From assembly GCA_028285185.1 (NCBI GenBank), contig JANQQD010000006.1, positions 1 through 32,137 of the forward strand: a stretch of DNA of 32,137 bases, written 5' to 3'. Source of the DNA: Anaerolineae bacterium (GTDB lineage: Bacteria > Pseudomonadota > Alphaproteobacteria > DSM-16000 > Inquilinaceae). Positions 24,507 through 32,137 of the stretch are shown in pieces (position 1 is the stretch's first letter; each line of letters opens with the position of its first letter). The notes under the pieces were generated by a model. That model saw only the letters and a list, made by a program, of their open reading frames with translations, did not search any database and was not told the origin of the DNA. A program made the position numbers and the translations under genes.

Positions 24507-25378
24507 ACCTCTCGCTTCTGCGCAGCTTCGTCAGCCTGGCCGAAACCGGCAGCTTCCAGGATGCCGCCGCTCGGCTGCAGATCGCGCAGCCCACGATCTC
24601 GCAGCACATCAAGAAGCTGGAGCAGGACCTGGGCGTGGTGCTGATCGAGCGCAGCCATGCCGGCAGCCGGTCGACACGCCACGGCGAAAGGCTTTTGCCT
24701 TACGCACGCAGCCTGTTGCGCACGGCCGAGCGCGCCGCAGCCGTTGCGCAGGAAAGCGCGCTGGTGATCGGCTGCAGCGGCAACATCGCTGGTTACTTCA
24801 TCTCGCGAGCCATCAAGCGGTTCCTGGAGGCCGACGGCTGGACCGGCGGGTGGGAGGTCAAGACGGCCCCCAACCCCCAGATTGCCGAGATGCTGAAGAG
24901 CCGCGAGATCGACCTGGCGGCCATGGAGTGGCCCATGGACGCCCCCGGCATCGCCGTGGAGACGTGGCGCGATGCCAGGATGACGGTGATCCTGCCCCCC
25001 GACCACCTTTGGGCCGCGCGCGCGGCCATCACGGTCGACGATTTCCTGAGCTTGCGCCTGATCGGCGGTGAGAGCGGCTCCGGCACCGGCACTGTGCTGC
25101 GTGGCCTGTTGGGCGACCGGTCGGCCGACGTCACCATCGCCGCGAATGTGGGCTCGACCGAAGCGGTGAAGAGCGCGGTGAAGGCAGGCCTCGGCGCCTC
25201 GATCGTGCTGGAGCAGGCCGTGGCCGACGATGTGGCGGCCGGCCGTCTGGCGAGCGTCGCGCTTGAGGCCGTGCCGCTGGCAAAGACGTTCTATATCGCC
25301 CGCCCCGCCAACCTGCCGGAGGACGACGTCACGGCGCGCTTCGCCCGATCTCTGGCGGGCGACCGAAGCGACGGCTGA
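24500..25378 (+). CDS. ptxE: LysR-type regulator of phosphite use (PtxE)
   Basis: 292 residues. The helix-turn-helix covers about 4-55: LSLLRSFVSLAETGSFQDAA, then IAQPTISQHIKKLEQDLGV. The effector-binding domain follows, with VNVGSTEAVKSAVKAGLGASIVLE-like features (about 215-240). Its start codon overlaps the ptxD stop, so the two are translationally coupled, as in the known ptxABCDE operon where ptxE is last. In Pseudomonas the role of PtxE is less clear and phosphate starvation acts through PhoB; here its likely target is the divergent ptxA/ptxD region. The assignment rests mainly on position and family. Confidence 0.85.
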   Translation: MLNLSLLRSFVSLAETGSFQDAAARLQIAQPTISQHIKKLEQDLGVVLIERSHAGSRSTRHGERLLPYARSLLRTAERAAAVAQESALVIGCSGNIAGYFISRAIKRFLEADGWTGGWEVKTAPNPQIAEMLKSREIDLAAMEWPMDAPGIAVETWRDARMTVILPPDHLWAARAAITVDDFLSLRLIGGESGSGTGTVLRGLLGDRSADVTIAANVGSTEAVKSAVKAGLGASIVLEQAVADDVAAGRLASVALEAVPLAKTFYIARPANLPEDDVTARFARSLAGDRSDG

Positions 25379-25419
25379 CGGGCAGTCGAAGACGTCTCAG
25401 ATGAGACGCCGCGCTTCGG
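25363..25419. terminator. Two-part inverted repeat at the ptxE / synthetase convergent junction
   Basis: CGTCTC-AGAT-GAGACG (25393-25408) is a perfect inner stem of six pairs. Outside it, CCGAAGCG (25363-25370) and CGCTTCGG (25412-25419) are complementary over eight bases. The structure covers the last codons of both convergent genes. A two-stem hairpin here could end transcription from both sides, but no T-run follows in either direction. Confidence 0.35.
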
Positions 25420-26935
25420 CCCAATAGGGGGCCCTCAGCTCACGTTTGAAGATCTTGCCGCTGTCTTCGCGCGGCAGCGTAGTGTGAAGCGTGACAACCT
25501 TCGGCACCATATAGCTCGCGACTTGGCCCTCCAGGTGCTGCCGTACTTCATCCGTGGTCACGGTCAGTCCTGGTTCGGGCTGCACGGCGGCGGCCACGGC
25601 CTCGCCGTACTCTGCGTCGGGGATGCCGAAGACGGCGCAGTCGGCGATGCCCGGCAGGGTCATCAGGGCGGCTTCGATCTGGGCCGGGTAGATGTTCACG
25701 CCGCCGGAAATCACCATGTCGGCCGCGCGATCGCAGATGAACAGATAGCCGTCTTCGTCCAGATAGCCGACATCGCCCATGGTGATCAGGCCGTCGCGCT
25801 CCACCGCCCGGCGGGCCTCCGGATTGTTGACGTAGGTGAAGTCAGGATAGGCATCTTGGCGGACATGGATCGTGCCGGGCGTACCCGGCGGGCAGACCGT
25901 GCCGTCGTCGGCATAGATGCGCACGGTGGCGCCTGCGATCGCGCGACCGGCGGTACCGGGCCTGGCCAGCCATTCCTCAGACGACACGGCAGTCAGATAG
26001 CCGGTTTCGCTGCCGGCATAGGTCTCGTTTATGATCGGCCCCAGCCAGTCGATCATCGCGCGCTTGACCGCGGGCGGGCAGGGTGCGCCGGTGCTGGCGA
26101 CGAAGCGCAAGCTGGAGAGGTCGTGGCATCGGCGCTCGGCTTCCGGCAGCGCCAGCAGGCGCACGAACATGGTCGGTACCAGATAGATGTTGGTCAGCCG
26201 GTGCCGCTCGATCGCGGCCAGCGTTGCCGCCGCATCGAAGCGCGGGAACAGCACGACGCGTTCCCCACGCAGTACCGAGTGCGTGACATGCGTGTTTGGC
26301 GCGGTGTGGTAGAGCGGGCCGGTGGCGCCAGTGCGCACGCCTGGCGTGATGCCGAGCGCCGTTTCGGTCATTACTGCCATTCGGGCCAGATGCTCCGGCG
26401 TCGGCGGCGCGCGCCGCACACCCTTGGGCCGGCCGGTGGTGCCAGACGTGTAGGGCATGTTGCCGCCGGGCGGCCGACTTGGGCCGCCATAGGGGTCGGT
26501 GCTGGCGATCGCGGCGTCCCAGTCGGCCACACCATCGGGCGTCCGGCAGGCATCGGGCGGCAGTCGGTAGGCTTCTCTGACCTCCGGCGACGGTGTCACG
26601 GCAAGCAACCCGAGTGCGGGGTTGAGGCCAGTGCCCAGCCCGGTCAGCAGATCAACATGACCGACCAGTACTGTCGCCCCGCTGTCGCTGAGAATGTAGG
26701 CGATGTCGGCGGCCGGGAAATGCCAGTTGATGGGGCAGGAATAGGCGCCGAGCCGACGGGCTGCGAACATCGCCTCAAGGAAGGCGAGGTCGTTGCGCAA
26801 GAGGAGGGCGACGACATCGCCGGCCCGGACGCCGAGGCCGTGCAGCAGCCCCGCTGCCTGTTCGATGCGGTCGGCCAGCGTGGCGCCTTCAACCAGGCGA
26901 TCGCCGACGACGATGTCGGCCAGGCTCCGGGTCAC
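25397..26935 (-). CDS. AMP-forming acyl-CoA synthetase / ligase
   Basis: 512 residues of the ANL superfamily. The P-loop motif PYTSGTTGRPKGV lies near 170-182, the A5 motif is INETYAGSETGYL, the A8 hinge region is MGDVGYLDEDGYLFICDRAADM followed by ISGGVNIYPAQIE, and the A10 lysine is in REDSGKIFKREL near the C-terminus. It activates a carboxylic acid with ATP and transfers it to CoA. Chain length and substrate are not clear; FadD-like acyl or aryl acid activation is likely. A GTG at 26935 (VTRSLADIVVGDRL) begins the conserved domain; an ATG at 26949 is out of frame, and the frame upstream runs through the REP-like repeat and is not coding. It converges with ptxE, 18 bases apart. Confidence 0.85.
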   Translation of the reverse strand: MTRSLADIVVGDRLVEGATLADRIEQAAGLLHGLGVRAGDVVALLLRNDLAFLEAMFAARRLGAYSCPINWHFPAADIAYILSDSGATVLVGHVDLLTGLGTGLNPALGLLAVTPSPEVREAYRLPPDACRTPDGVADWDAAIASTDPYGGPSRPPGGNMPYTSGTTGRPKGVRRAPPTPEHLARMAVMTETALGITPGVRTGATGPLYHTAPNTHVTHSVLRGERVVLFPRFDAAATLAAIERHRLTNIYLVPTMFVRLLALPEAERRCHDLSSLRFVASTGAPCPPAVKRAMIDWLGPIINETYAGSETGYLTAVSSEEWLARPGTAGRAIAGATVRIYADDGTVCPPGTPGTIHVRQDAYPDFTYVNNPEARRAVERDGLITMGDVGYLDEDGYLFICDRAADMVISGGVNIYPAQIEAALMTLPGIADCAVFGIPDAEYGEAVAAAVQPEPGLTVTTDEVRQHLEGQVASYMVPKVVTLHTTLPREDSGKIFKRELRAPYWAEARRLI

Positions 26936-27007
26936 GGGGGAGGCTCCATGGCAACAGAACCTCCGTCGCAGACGCCCCCGTGGCTGGCGGGGATACAGAG
27001 ACCATGA

Positions 27008-27086
27008 AGGTCTCCGCCTTCGCGGGGACGACGTTTCTGTGGGGCGAATCCCAACCCGAGCGTCATCCCCGCGAAGGCGGGGATCT
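27008..27086. repeat. REP-like pair of palindromes in inverted orientation
   Basis: Arm one (27011-27032) centres on CCGCCTTCGCGGGGACGAC; arm two (27062-27085) centres on GTCATCCCCGCGAAGGCGGGG. The arms are reverse complements over about 20 of 22 bases, with 29 bases between, and the second arm is itself a perfect stem, CCCCGC-GAAG-GCGGGG. The sequence is like the short dispersed palindromes of many high-GC Proteobacteria. The frame across it encodes the typical meaningless RDPRLRGDD and SPRRRR strings. It lies between the divergent synthetase and aldolase genes. Confidence 0.65.
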
Positions 27087-27243
27087 CGTCGGACATTGCG
27101 CGGTCGGCGGCCAGGCGTACGTCGACCCAATTAGGGGCTGTCCGCGCTTGTCTGCCTTGCGTCAACGGGCGATGTCCCATCGGTGGCAGCCGGCTAGAGT
27201 GCACGGCTCCGGGTCCGCTGCGGGCCCCATTGGAGAGGGACGG

Positions 27244-28011
27244 ATGTCGGGCGAAGTATGGCACAACGGGTTCCGGCGCGCGCTGCGGGCGCGTGAGCGG
27301 CAGATCGGGTTCTGGGCTTCGTCGTGCAGCAATCTGGTGGCCGAGGTGCTGGGCCTGACCGGCTTCGACTGGCTGTTGCTGGACGGTGAGCATGCGCCCA
27401 ACGAGGTGCCGGACCTGATCGGCCAGTTGCAGGCGCTGCAGGGCAGCCCGACTCATGCCGTCGTCCGCCCCGCCTGGAACGATCCGGTGTTGATCAAGCG
27501 CCTGCTGGACAGCGGCGTCTTCAACTTCCTGATCCCGTTCGTCGAGAGCGAGGCCGAAGCGCGCGCCGCCGTTGCCGCCACCCGCTATCCGCCACGCGGC
27601 ATCCGCGGCGTCTCCATGATCCAGCGGATGAACCGGTACGGCACGCTGCCCGACTATTTCGAGCGGATCGACGACGAGATCGCGGTGACCGTGCAGATCG
27701 AAACGCCGGCCGGGGCGCAGGCCGCCGAGGCGATCCTGGCCGTGGACGGGGTGGATGGCATCTTCGTCGGCCCGTCCGATTTGGCGGCGACGCATGGGCA
27801 TCTCGGCAATCCCGGCCATCCGGACGTGCAGGCGCTGATCGAGCGGCTGGGTCGAACGGCGGCGGAGGCGGGCAAGGCCGCAGGCATCCTGGCGCTGGCA
27901 GAAGAAGATATCCGGCGCTATCTCGGCTGGGGCTTCACCTTCGTGGCCGTCGGCACGGACCTGATGCTGCTGCGGCAAGGCGCTACGGCGCTGGCGGCCA
28001 AGTACCGCTGA
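27244..28011 (+). CDS. HpcH/HpaI-family class II aldolase
   Basis: 255 residues, the normal length. Active-site residues of the family are visible: His50 (LLLDGEHAPN), Arg75 (AVVRPAWND), metal ligands Glu153 (VQIETPAG) and Asp179 (FVGPSDLAAT). GFWASSCSN at the start and PPRGIRGVS in the middle are also typical. The enzyme splits or forms 2-keto-4-hydroxy acids with release of pyruvate, as in 2-keto-3-deoxy-sugar acid or 4-hydroxy-2-oxo-heptanedioate pathways; the exact substrate cannot be read. The ATG at 27244 has GGAGAGGGA upstream. It converges with the TAXI transporter genes, stops seven bases apart, and probably works in the same sugar- or keto-acid pathway. Confidence 0.9.
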   Translation: MSGEVWHNGFRRALRARERQIGFWASSCSNLVAEVLGLTGFDWLLLDGEHAPNEVPDLIGQLQALQGSPTHAVVRPAWNDPVLIKRLLDSGVFNFLIPFVESEAEARAAVAATRYPPRGIRGVSMIQRMNRYGTLPDYFERIDDEIAVTVQIETPAGAQAAEAILAVDGVDGIFVGPSDLAATHGHLGNPGHPDVQALIERLGRTAAEAGKAAGILALAEEDIRRYLGWGFTFVAVGTDLMLLRQGATALAAKYR

Positions 28012-28018
28012 CCGGCCG

Positions 28019-29896
28019 TCAGCCGCCACGGTCGGCATCGACGGGTTGCGGTGCCGGCGTCGCCGGACGCAGCATCTGCATCGCCACCACAAGGGCGACG
28101 AAGCCGATGCCGATGCCATCCGTAAGCCAGCCCGGATAGATCAGCACGAAGGCGGCGGCGACCAGAACCAGCCGCTGCCACCACGGCGTGGCCGCCAGGA
28201 AATAGCCGTGCAGCGAGGCCGCCAGGCACACCACGCCAACCACGGCCGTCGCCACGGCCATCACCACGCCGTGCCATGGACCGATCATCAAGAGCGCGGG
28301 CCCCAGCGCGAACATGAAGGGTACGATATAGCCCGTGGCCCCCAGCTTCACCGCCGCCAAGCTGCTTGCCCAAAGCCCGGCGCCCGAAAGCCCGTTGGCG
28401 GCGTAGACGGCGATCGCGACGGGCGGCGTGATGGCGGAGAGGATGGCGTAGTAGAAAAGGAACAGATGGGCCGCCTCGATCGGGATGCCGAGCTGTTCCA
28501 GAGCCCGGGCCAGGAGCGCCACCATCACGATATAGGCCGGTGTGGTTGGCATGCCCATGCCCAGGATGATGCCGGCCACCATGGTCAGGATCAGGGCCAG
28601 GAACAGAGTGTCCTGGGCAATGCCGACAACCAGGCTGGTGAAGTCGAGCCCCAGCCCCGTCAGGGTGATCACGCCGATGACGATGCCAGCACTGGCGCAG
28701 GCCAGCGCCACCGGTACCGCGCCGCGGGCGCCGGCCTGCAGCGCCTCTACGATCATCGCCAAGGTCACATCCTTGCGGGTCGTCTTGCGCATCAGCATCG
28801 TCGGGATGACCGAAACGATACCGCAGAGTGCGGCGAACTGCGCGCTGTAGCCGTTGAACAAGACGCCGAGGATGATCAGCAGCGGCAGGAACAGGTGTCC
28901 GCGCTCGCGCAGCACCTCCCAGACGCGCGGCAGCTCGCTACGCGGCAGGCCGCGCATGCCGGTGCGCTTCGCCTCGAAATGCACTGCGGCGAACAAGGCG
29001 ACGTAGTAGAGCACGGCCGGGATCAGCGCGAAGCCCGCGACGGTCAGATAGCTGACGCCCAGGAACTCGGCCATGACGAAGGCGGCGGCCCCCATGATCG
29101 GCGGCATGATCTGCCCGCCGGTCGAGGCCACGGCCTCCACCGCGCCGGCAAAGGCGGGGCGATAGCCGATCCGCTTCATCAGCGGGATGGTGAACGTGCC
29201 CGTAGTCATGACATTGGCAACAGCGCTGCCGGACACGCTGCCGAACAGACCGCTGGTGATGCAGGCGACCTTCGCCGGGCCGCCGGCGGCACTCCCAGTC
29301 AGGCTGAGCGCGAAATCCATGAACAGCCGGCCCGCACCGCTGCGTTCCACCAGGGCGCCGAAGATGATGAACAGCACGATGAAGGTGGCCGAGACGCCGG
29401 CCGGAATGCCGTAGACGCCCTCCGTCGACAGGGTGAGCTGTTCCAGCAGCACCTCGGGATTGGTGCCGGTGAAGACCAGCGCATAGCCGACGAACAACAG
29501 GGCGGTCAGCGGCAGGATGGGGCCCAGCGCGCGCCGCGTCGCCTCCAGCACCAGCAGCAACAGCGCAATGCCGACGACCACGTCGCTGTCGTTGAGCGGC
29601 GTGATGTAGATGAAGCGGTTTAGGATGTAGTCGAGCTGCAGGATCGGATAGGCGGAGACCGCCAGGGCGGCGACGATGAAGAGGACATCCGCCGCCCTCA
29701 GCCCTTCGCGTCGGCCCTTGCGCGACCACATGGGCAGCGTCAGGAACGCCAGCACCAGCGCGAAGCCGACATGGGAGCTGCGCAGCACGATGGCGTTCGG
29801 CGTGCCGACAAAAGCGATGTACAGGTGATAGCAGCTCATACCGAGCGCCACCGCCATGGTCAGCCGCTGCGTCCAGGTGGCGATCTGGGGGCTCAT
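28019..29896 (-). CDS. TRAP transporter fused permease, TAXI type (4TM/12TM)
   Basis: 625 residues, the usual size of the TRAP 4TM/12TM fusion proteins in which the DctQ-like and DctM-like parts are joined. The N-terminal four helices (about 10-160) precede the large domain, whose landmarks include FIVLFIIFGALVERSGAGRLFMD, VACITSGLFGSVSGSAVANVMTTG, TGGQIMPPIMGAAAFVMAE, GLGLDFTSLVVG, MVAGIILGMGMPTTPAYIVM and ITPPVAIAVYAANGL. It takes up an organic acid using the ion gradient. Its binding protein is encoded 60 bases upstream on the same strand. The ATG has no strong ribosome-binding site. Confidence 0.93.
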   Translation of the reverse strand: MSPQIATWTQRLTMAVALGMSCYHLYIAFVGTPNAIVLRSSHVGFALVLAFLTLPMWSRKGRREGLRAADVLFIVAALAVSAYPILQLDYILNRFIYITPLNDSDVVVGIALLLLVLEATRRALGPILPLTALLFVGYALVFTGTNPEVLLEQLTLSTEGVYGIPAGVSATFIVLFIIFGALVERSGAGRLFMDFALSLTGSAAGGPAKVACITSGLFGSVSGSAVANVMTTGTFTIPLMKRIGYRPAFAGAVEAVASTGGQIMPPIMGAAAFVMAEFLGVSYLTVAGFALIPAVLYYVALFAAVHFEAKRTGMRGLPRSELPRVWEVLRERGHLFLPLLIILGVLFNGYSAQFAALCGIVSVIPTMLMRKTTRKDVTLAMIVEALQAGARGAVPVALACASAGIVIGVITLTGLGLDFTSLVVGIAQDTLFLALILTMVAGIILGMGMPTTPAYIVMVALLARALEQLGIPIEAAHLFLFYYAILSAITPPVAIAVYAANGLSGAGLWASSLAAVKLGATGYIVPFMFALGPALLMIGPWHGVVMAVATAVVGVVCLAASLHGYFLAATPWWQRLVLVAAAFVLIYPGWLTDGIGIGFVALVVAMQMLRPATPAPQPVDADRGG

Positions 29897-29956
29897 GCTT
29901 GTGAAAGAACGAACGGTCGCCGGGGGGCCATGCTACGCCCCCCGGCAGGGTTCCGA

Positions 29957-30907
29957 CTACAGGGCGCCTTGCTCGGTGTACCAGCGCTCCGCACCCGGGT
30001 GCAGCGGCACGCCGGTCTCCACCGCCATATCGGCCGGCGTAATGCCCTCCATCGCCCGCGCGATCGCCTGCAGGTCGGCGATGTTGGTGTAGACGTTGTC
30101 TAGGATGTCGTGCACCAGATCGGCGTCCAGGTCGCAGCGCGCGATCACGTGGGTGGCGTAGCCGATAACGTTCACGTCGTCATCGACGCCGGGATAGCTG
30201 CCGCCTGGGATGGTCAGCATGTTGAAGCCCGGGTTCAGGTCCCGCATCGCCTCGAACGTCGTGTCGTCCATGCCGACCAAGTGGATGTCGCGCGCGCTGG
30301 CGAGGTCCATGATGGCACCGGCCGGCACCGTGGTACCCAGCGTGAACACCTCGGCATTGCCGTCCTTCATCAGCGATACTGCGTCGGTGTACGAGACCTG
30401 GTGGTAGTCGGCCATGCTGTCCGGCGTCTGGTCGATCACCTGCAGCATCTGCCGGGTGATCTGTTCGCCGGTATTGCCGCGCGGCTGGGTGGCGAGCGAG
30501 CGGCCGCCGATATCGGCCACGGTCTCGATGCCCGTGTCCGTCGTGGTCACGACCTGGAAGTACTGCGGATAGAGCGTGGCGACGTTGCACACATTGTCCG
30601 CTGCCTCTTCGAAGGGGTCGCGGCCGTTGATGGCATCGACGGTCGAGACCGAATTGGCGAAGCCCAGGTCGCTGCGGCCGCCCTGCACGCCCTGCACATT
30701 GGCCACGCCGCCGCCCGGCATCACCTGCATGCTGACGCCGTCGAGATTGGCTTCGACGATTGCCTGGATGGCGCCGCCCAGCGGGTACCACGAGCCGCCC
30801 TGCGGGCCCGTCATCAGCGTCAGCGACTGTGCAGCCGCCGTGCCGGCGGTCAGGGCCGTGCCGGCGAGCAGAAGGCCGGCCAGGGTATAGCGTGTCCGAT
30901 GCGTCAT
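29957..30907 (-). CDS. TAXI-family TRAP solute-binding protein
   Basis: 316 residues. A Sec signal peptide covers about 1-26 (THRTRYTLAGLLLAGTALTAG, cleavage near AAA-Q). The TAXI signature follows: LTLMTGPQGGSWYPLGGAI at the mature N-terminus, then VMPGGGVANVQGVQGGRSDLGFAN and LATQPRGNTGEQITRQML. The C-terminal part includes GVPLHPGAERWYTEQG, a common TAXI ending. It binds a carboxylate in the periplasm and delivers it to the fused permease. The ATG at 30907 has a strong GGAGG eight bases upstream; an earlier possible start at 30943 has none. Confidence 0.93.
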   Translation of the reverse strand: MTHRTRYTLAGLLLAGTALTAGTAAAQSLTLMTGPQGGSWYPLGGAIQAIVEANLDGVSMQVMPGGGVANVQGVQGGRSDLGFANSVSTVDAINGRDPFEEAADNVCNVATLYPQYFQVVTTTDTGIETVADIGGRSLATQPRGNTGEQITRQMLQVIDQTPDSMADYHQVSYTDAVSLMKDGNAEVFTLGTTVPAGAIMDLASARDIHLVGMDDTTFEAMRDLNPGFNMLTIPGGSYPGVDDDVNVIGYATHVIARCDLDADLVHDILDNVYTNIADLQAIARAMEGITPADMAVETGVPLHPGAERWYTEQGAL

Positions 30908-30974
30908 GGTTTCCTCCGTGTTGTGCTTTCTCTTCTGCGTCACTGGTCGAACGCCGGTGGCTGGTGGTTCGGCG

Positions 30975-32042
30975 TTATGGCACCTCCTCCGCCAGGTGGA
31001 AGGGGGCGCCGCACCGCTCGGCGAGAGCCTTCAGGTCGTTCAGGAGGCTGTCGTTGAGCGGAATTCCGTGGGTCGATCGTTCGTCGTGCGCTGCGTGTTC
31101 CGGGTCGCCGGCAACCATCACGGGCTGCCCGGCTTCGGCCGGGGGGCTGGCGCGCATTGCGTCGATCAGGTCGTCCAGATCGTCTTCGAAGTCTCCGGTC
31201 TCGCGGAAGGCGTCTGGGTCGATGGCCATCAGGAAATGGCCGACGTCCAGCCGCGCGTTGTCCTTCGGCCGGAGCGGCGCGAAGGCCGCGCCCGAGAGCG
31301 TGGTCGAGAGGATCTCCACCAGCGTGGCGAGGCCGTAGCCCTTGTGCCCGCCGAGCTCGCGGCTGCCGCCGAGCGGCGTCAGCCGCTTTACGGCGAGCGC
31401 GGCGTCGGGGTCGGTCTCCGGCCGGCCCTGTGTGTCGAGCGCCCAGCCGGCGGGAAGCTGCCGGCCGGCGCGCTTGGCCAGGCGCAGCTTGCCGATGGCG
31501 GCCGTGCTGGTGGCCATGTCGAGCACGAAGGGGCGGTTGCGGGCCGTCGGTGCGGCAAGGGCAATCGGATTGGTGCCCAGCATCGGCACAGTCCCGAAGG
31601 TCGGCACGATCGCGGGCAGATGAACGGATGAGGTGACGATGCCCAGAAGGCCCTTCTCGGCCATGCGGGCCGCGTAGAAGCCGGCGGCGCCGAAATGATT
31701 GCTGTTGCGCACGGCGACAGCGCCGAGGCCGAACGCCTGCGCCTTCTCCGCAGCCAGATCCGCCGCCAGGCAAGCCGGCCGATGGCCCAGTCCGCTGCCA
31801 CCGTCGACCACGGCTGTGGCCGCGCGGTCGCGTATGACGGCAACCTCGGGTCGGACGATCAGCGAGCCCTGGTTCAGGAATTGCTCATAGAGCAGCAGCA
31901 GCGCGATGCCGTGACTGTCGATGGCGCGGAGATCGGCCCAGACCAGTGCGTCGGCGGTGGCGGCGACATCTGCGGCCCCGAACCCCCAGGCCGTCAGCAC
32001 GCTGTCTATCTGAGACCGCAGGTGTATCGCGGGAATGTCCAT
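30975..32042 (-). CDS. Ldh2-family NAD(P)-dependent dehydrogenase (malate/L-lactate/ureidoglycolate type)
   Basis: 355 residues, the usual length. Family features are the N-terminal ADLRAIDSHGIALLLLY with the catalytic His (about 45), VRNSNHFGAAGFYAARMAE in the middle, MLGTNPIALAAPT, VLDMATSTAAIGKL, and LGGHKGYGLATLVEILSTTLSGA near residue 230. The enzyme oxidises a 2-hydroxy acid such as malate, L-lactate, sulfolactate or a sugar-acid relative. The ATG at 32042 is preferred to a TTG at 32051. It lies immediately upstream of the TAXI transporter (68 bases), so the imported acid or a product of it is the likely substrate. Confidence 0.9.
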   Translation of the reverse strand: MDIPAIHLRSQIDSVLTAWGFGAADVAATADALVWADLRAIDSHGIALLLLYEQFLNQGSLIVRPEVAVIRDRAATAVVDGGSGLGHRPACLAADLAAEKAQAFGLGAVAVRNSNHFGAAGFYAARMAEKGLLGIVTSSVHLPAIVPTFGTVPMLGTNPIALAAPTARNRPFVLDMATSTAAIGKLRLAKRAGRQLPAGWALDTQGRPETDPDAALAVKRLTPLGGSRELGGHKGYGLATLVEILSTTLSGAAFAPLRPKDNARLDVGHFLMAIDPDAFRETGDFEDDLDDLIDAMRASPPAEAGQPVMVAGDPEHAAHDERSTHGIPLNDSLLNDLKALAERCGAPFHLAEEVP

Positions 32043-32060
32043 GGGACCCAACGCCCCCGG

Positions 32061-32137
32061 TCAAGCGGCCGCCGTCATCATCGTGCCATTGTAGGCAAGA
32101 AGGGCGCGCGCCGCCGCGGCCACATCGTCCCGATGCT
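32061..32137 (-). CDS. C-terminal end of an unidentified gene, cut by the window edge
   Basis: Reading leftward from the right edge, the last 24 codons give HRDDVAAAARALLAYNGT and then MMTAAA before TGA at 32061. The ending is a helix rich in Ala and Leu. The stop is 18 bases before the chosen start of the Ldh2-family gene, a spacing normal for one operon. No family can be named from so short a piece. Confidence 0.5.
   Translation of the reverse strand, partial: HRDDVAAAARALLAYNGTMMTAAA

Noticed and set aside
25484..27007. A 507-codon rightward open frame opposite the acyl-CoA synthetase
   Set aside because: No domain, and it runs into the REP-like repeat; the synthetase motifs on the other strand are unambiguous.
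28046..29623. A 525-codon rightward open frame opposite the TAXI permease
   Set aside because: Composition is Gln/His/Arg/Asp-rich, as expected from the complement of hydrophobic codons; the opposite strand encodes a clear membrane transporter.
1..32137. tRNA, rRNA, CRISPR arrays, insertion sequences, attachment sites
   Set aside because: None recognised: no regularly spaced repeats, no transposase or integrase motifs and no tRNA-like cloverleaf were noticed by eye.

Overview
This is a GC-rich, gene-dense stretch of bacterial chromosome. Gene content points to a free-living, heterotrophic Alphaproteobacterium, possibly of Rhodospirillales type: two unrelated TRAP transporters, three LysR regulators, one FCD-type GntR regulator, Tat-exported catabolic proteins and a hopanoid/lipid-flippase-like membrane protein. 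The lineage is inferred from gene style only. No rRNA, tRNA, CRISPR array, phage gene or intact insertion sequence was seen.

Layout. (1) 1-5000: start of a Cache-type sensor running off the left edge, a secreted protein of unknown function, an MFS transporter divergent from a GcvA-like LysR regulator, and a second small secreted protein. (2) 5150-11500: a sugar-acid module with an FCD GntR regulator, a DctP-Q-M TRAP transporter, an L-idonate-5-dehydrogenase-like Zn dehydrogenase and a Tat-exported SMP-30/gluconolactonase-like protein. (3) 11670-17000: an ECF sigma factor with no visible anti-sigma, a LysR regulator convergent with a CxxC peroxiredoxin-like protein, a TPR protein fused to a PRMT7/9-like arginine methyltransferase domain, an alpha/beta hydrolase and a GNAT acetyltransferase. 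(4) 17135-19203: a diacylglycerol/lipid kinase divergent from a flippase-like (LPG-synthase TM/HpnL-like) membrane protein. (5) 19380-25378: a phosphite-use locus. ptxABC (ABC transporter) reads leftward and ptxDE (NAD-dependent phosphite dehydrogenase plus LysR regulator) reads rightward from a shared 146-bp promoter region that holds a perfect 12-bp palindrome. Downstream of ptxC lies a gene for an eight-helix cytochrome-b-like protein that keeps the Qo-site PEWY motif but lacks the haem-ligand histidines, followed by a frameshifted remnant of a second ptxC/phnE 3' end. (6) 25397-32137: an acyl-CoA synthetase, a REP-like palindrome pair, an HpcH/HpaI aldolase, a TAXI-type TRAP transporter (fused permease plus binding protein), an Ldh2-family dehydrogenase and the last codons of another gene.

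The most notable items are the phosphite locus, whose dehydrogenase has the family's active-site residues at the same numbering as Pseudomonas PtxD; the apparently haem-less cytochrome b paralogue lodged between an intact and a decayed copy of the permease 3' end; and the TPR-PRMT fusion. All calls come from reading the sequence and from remembered family motifs; no database search was run.
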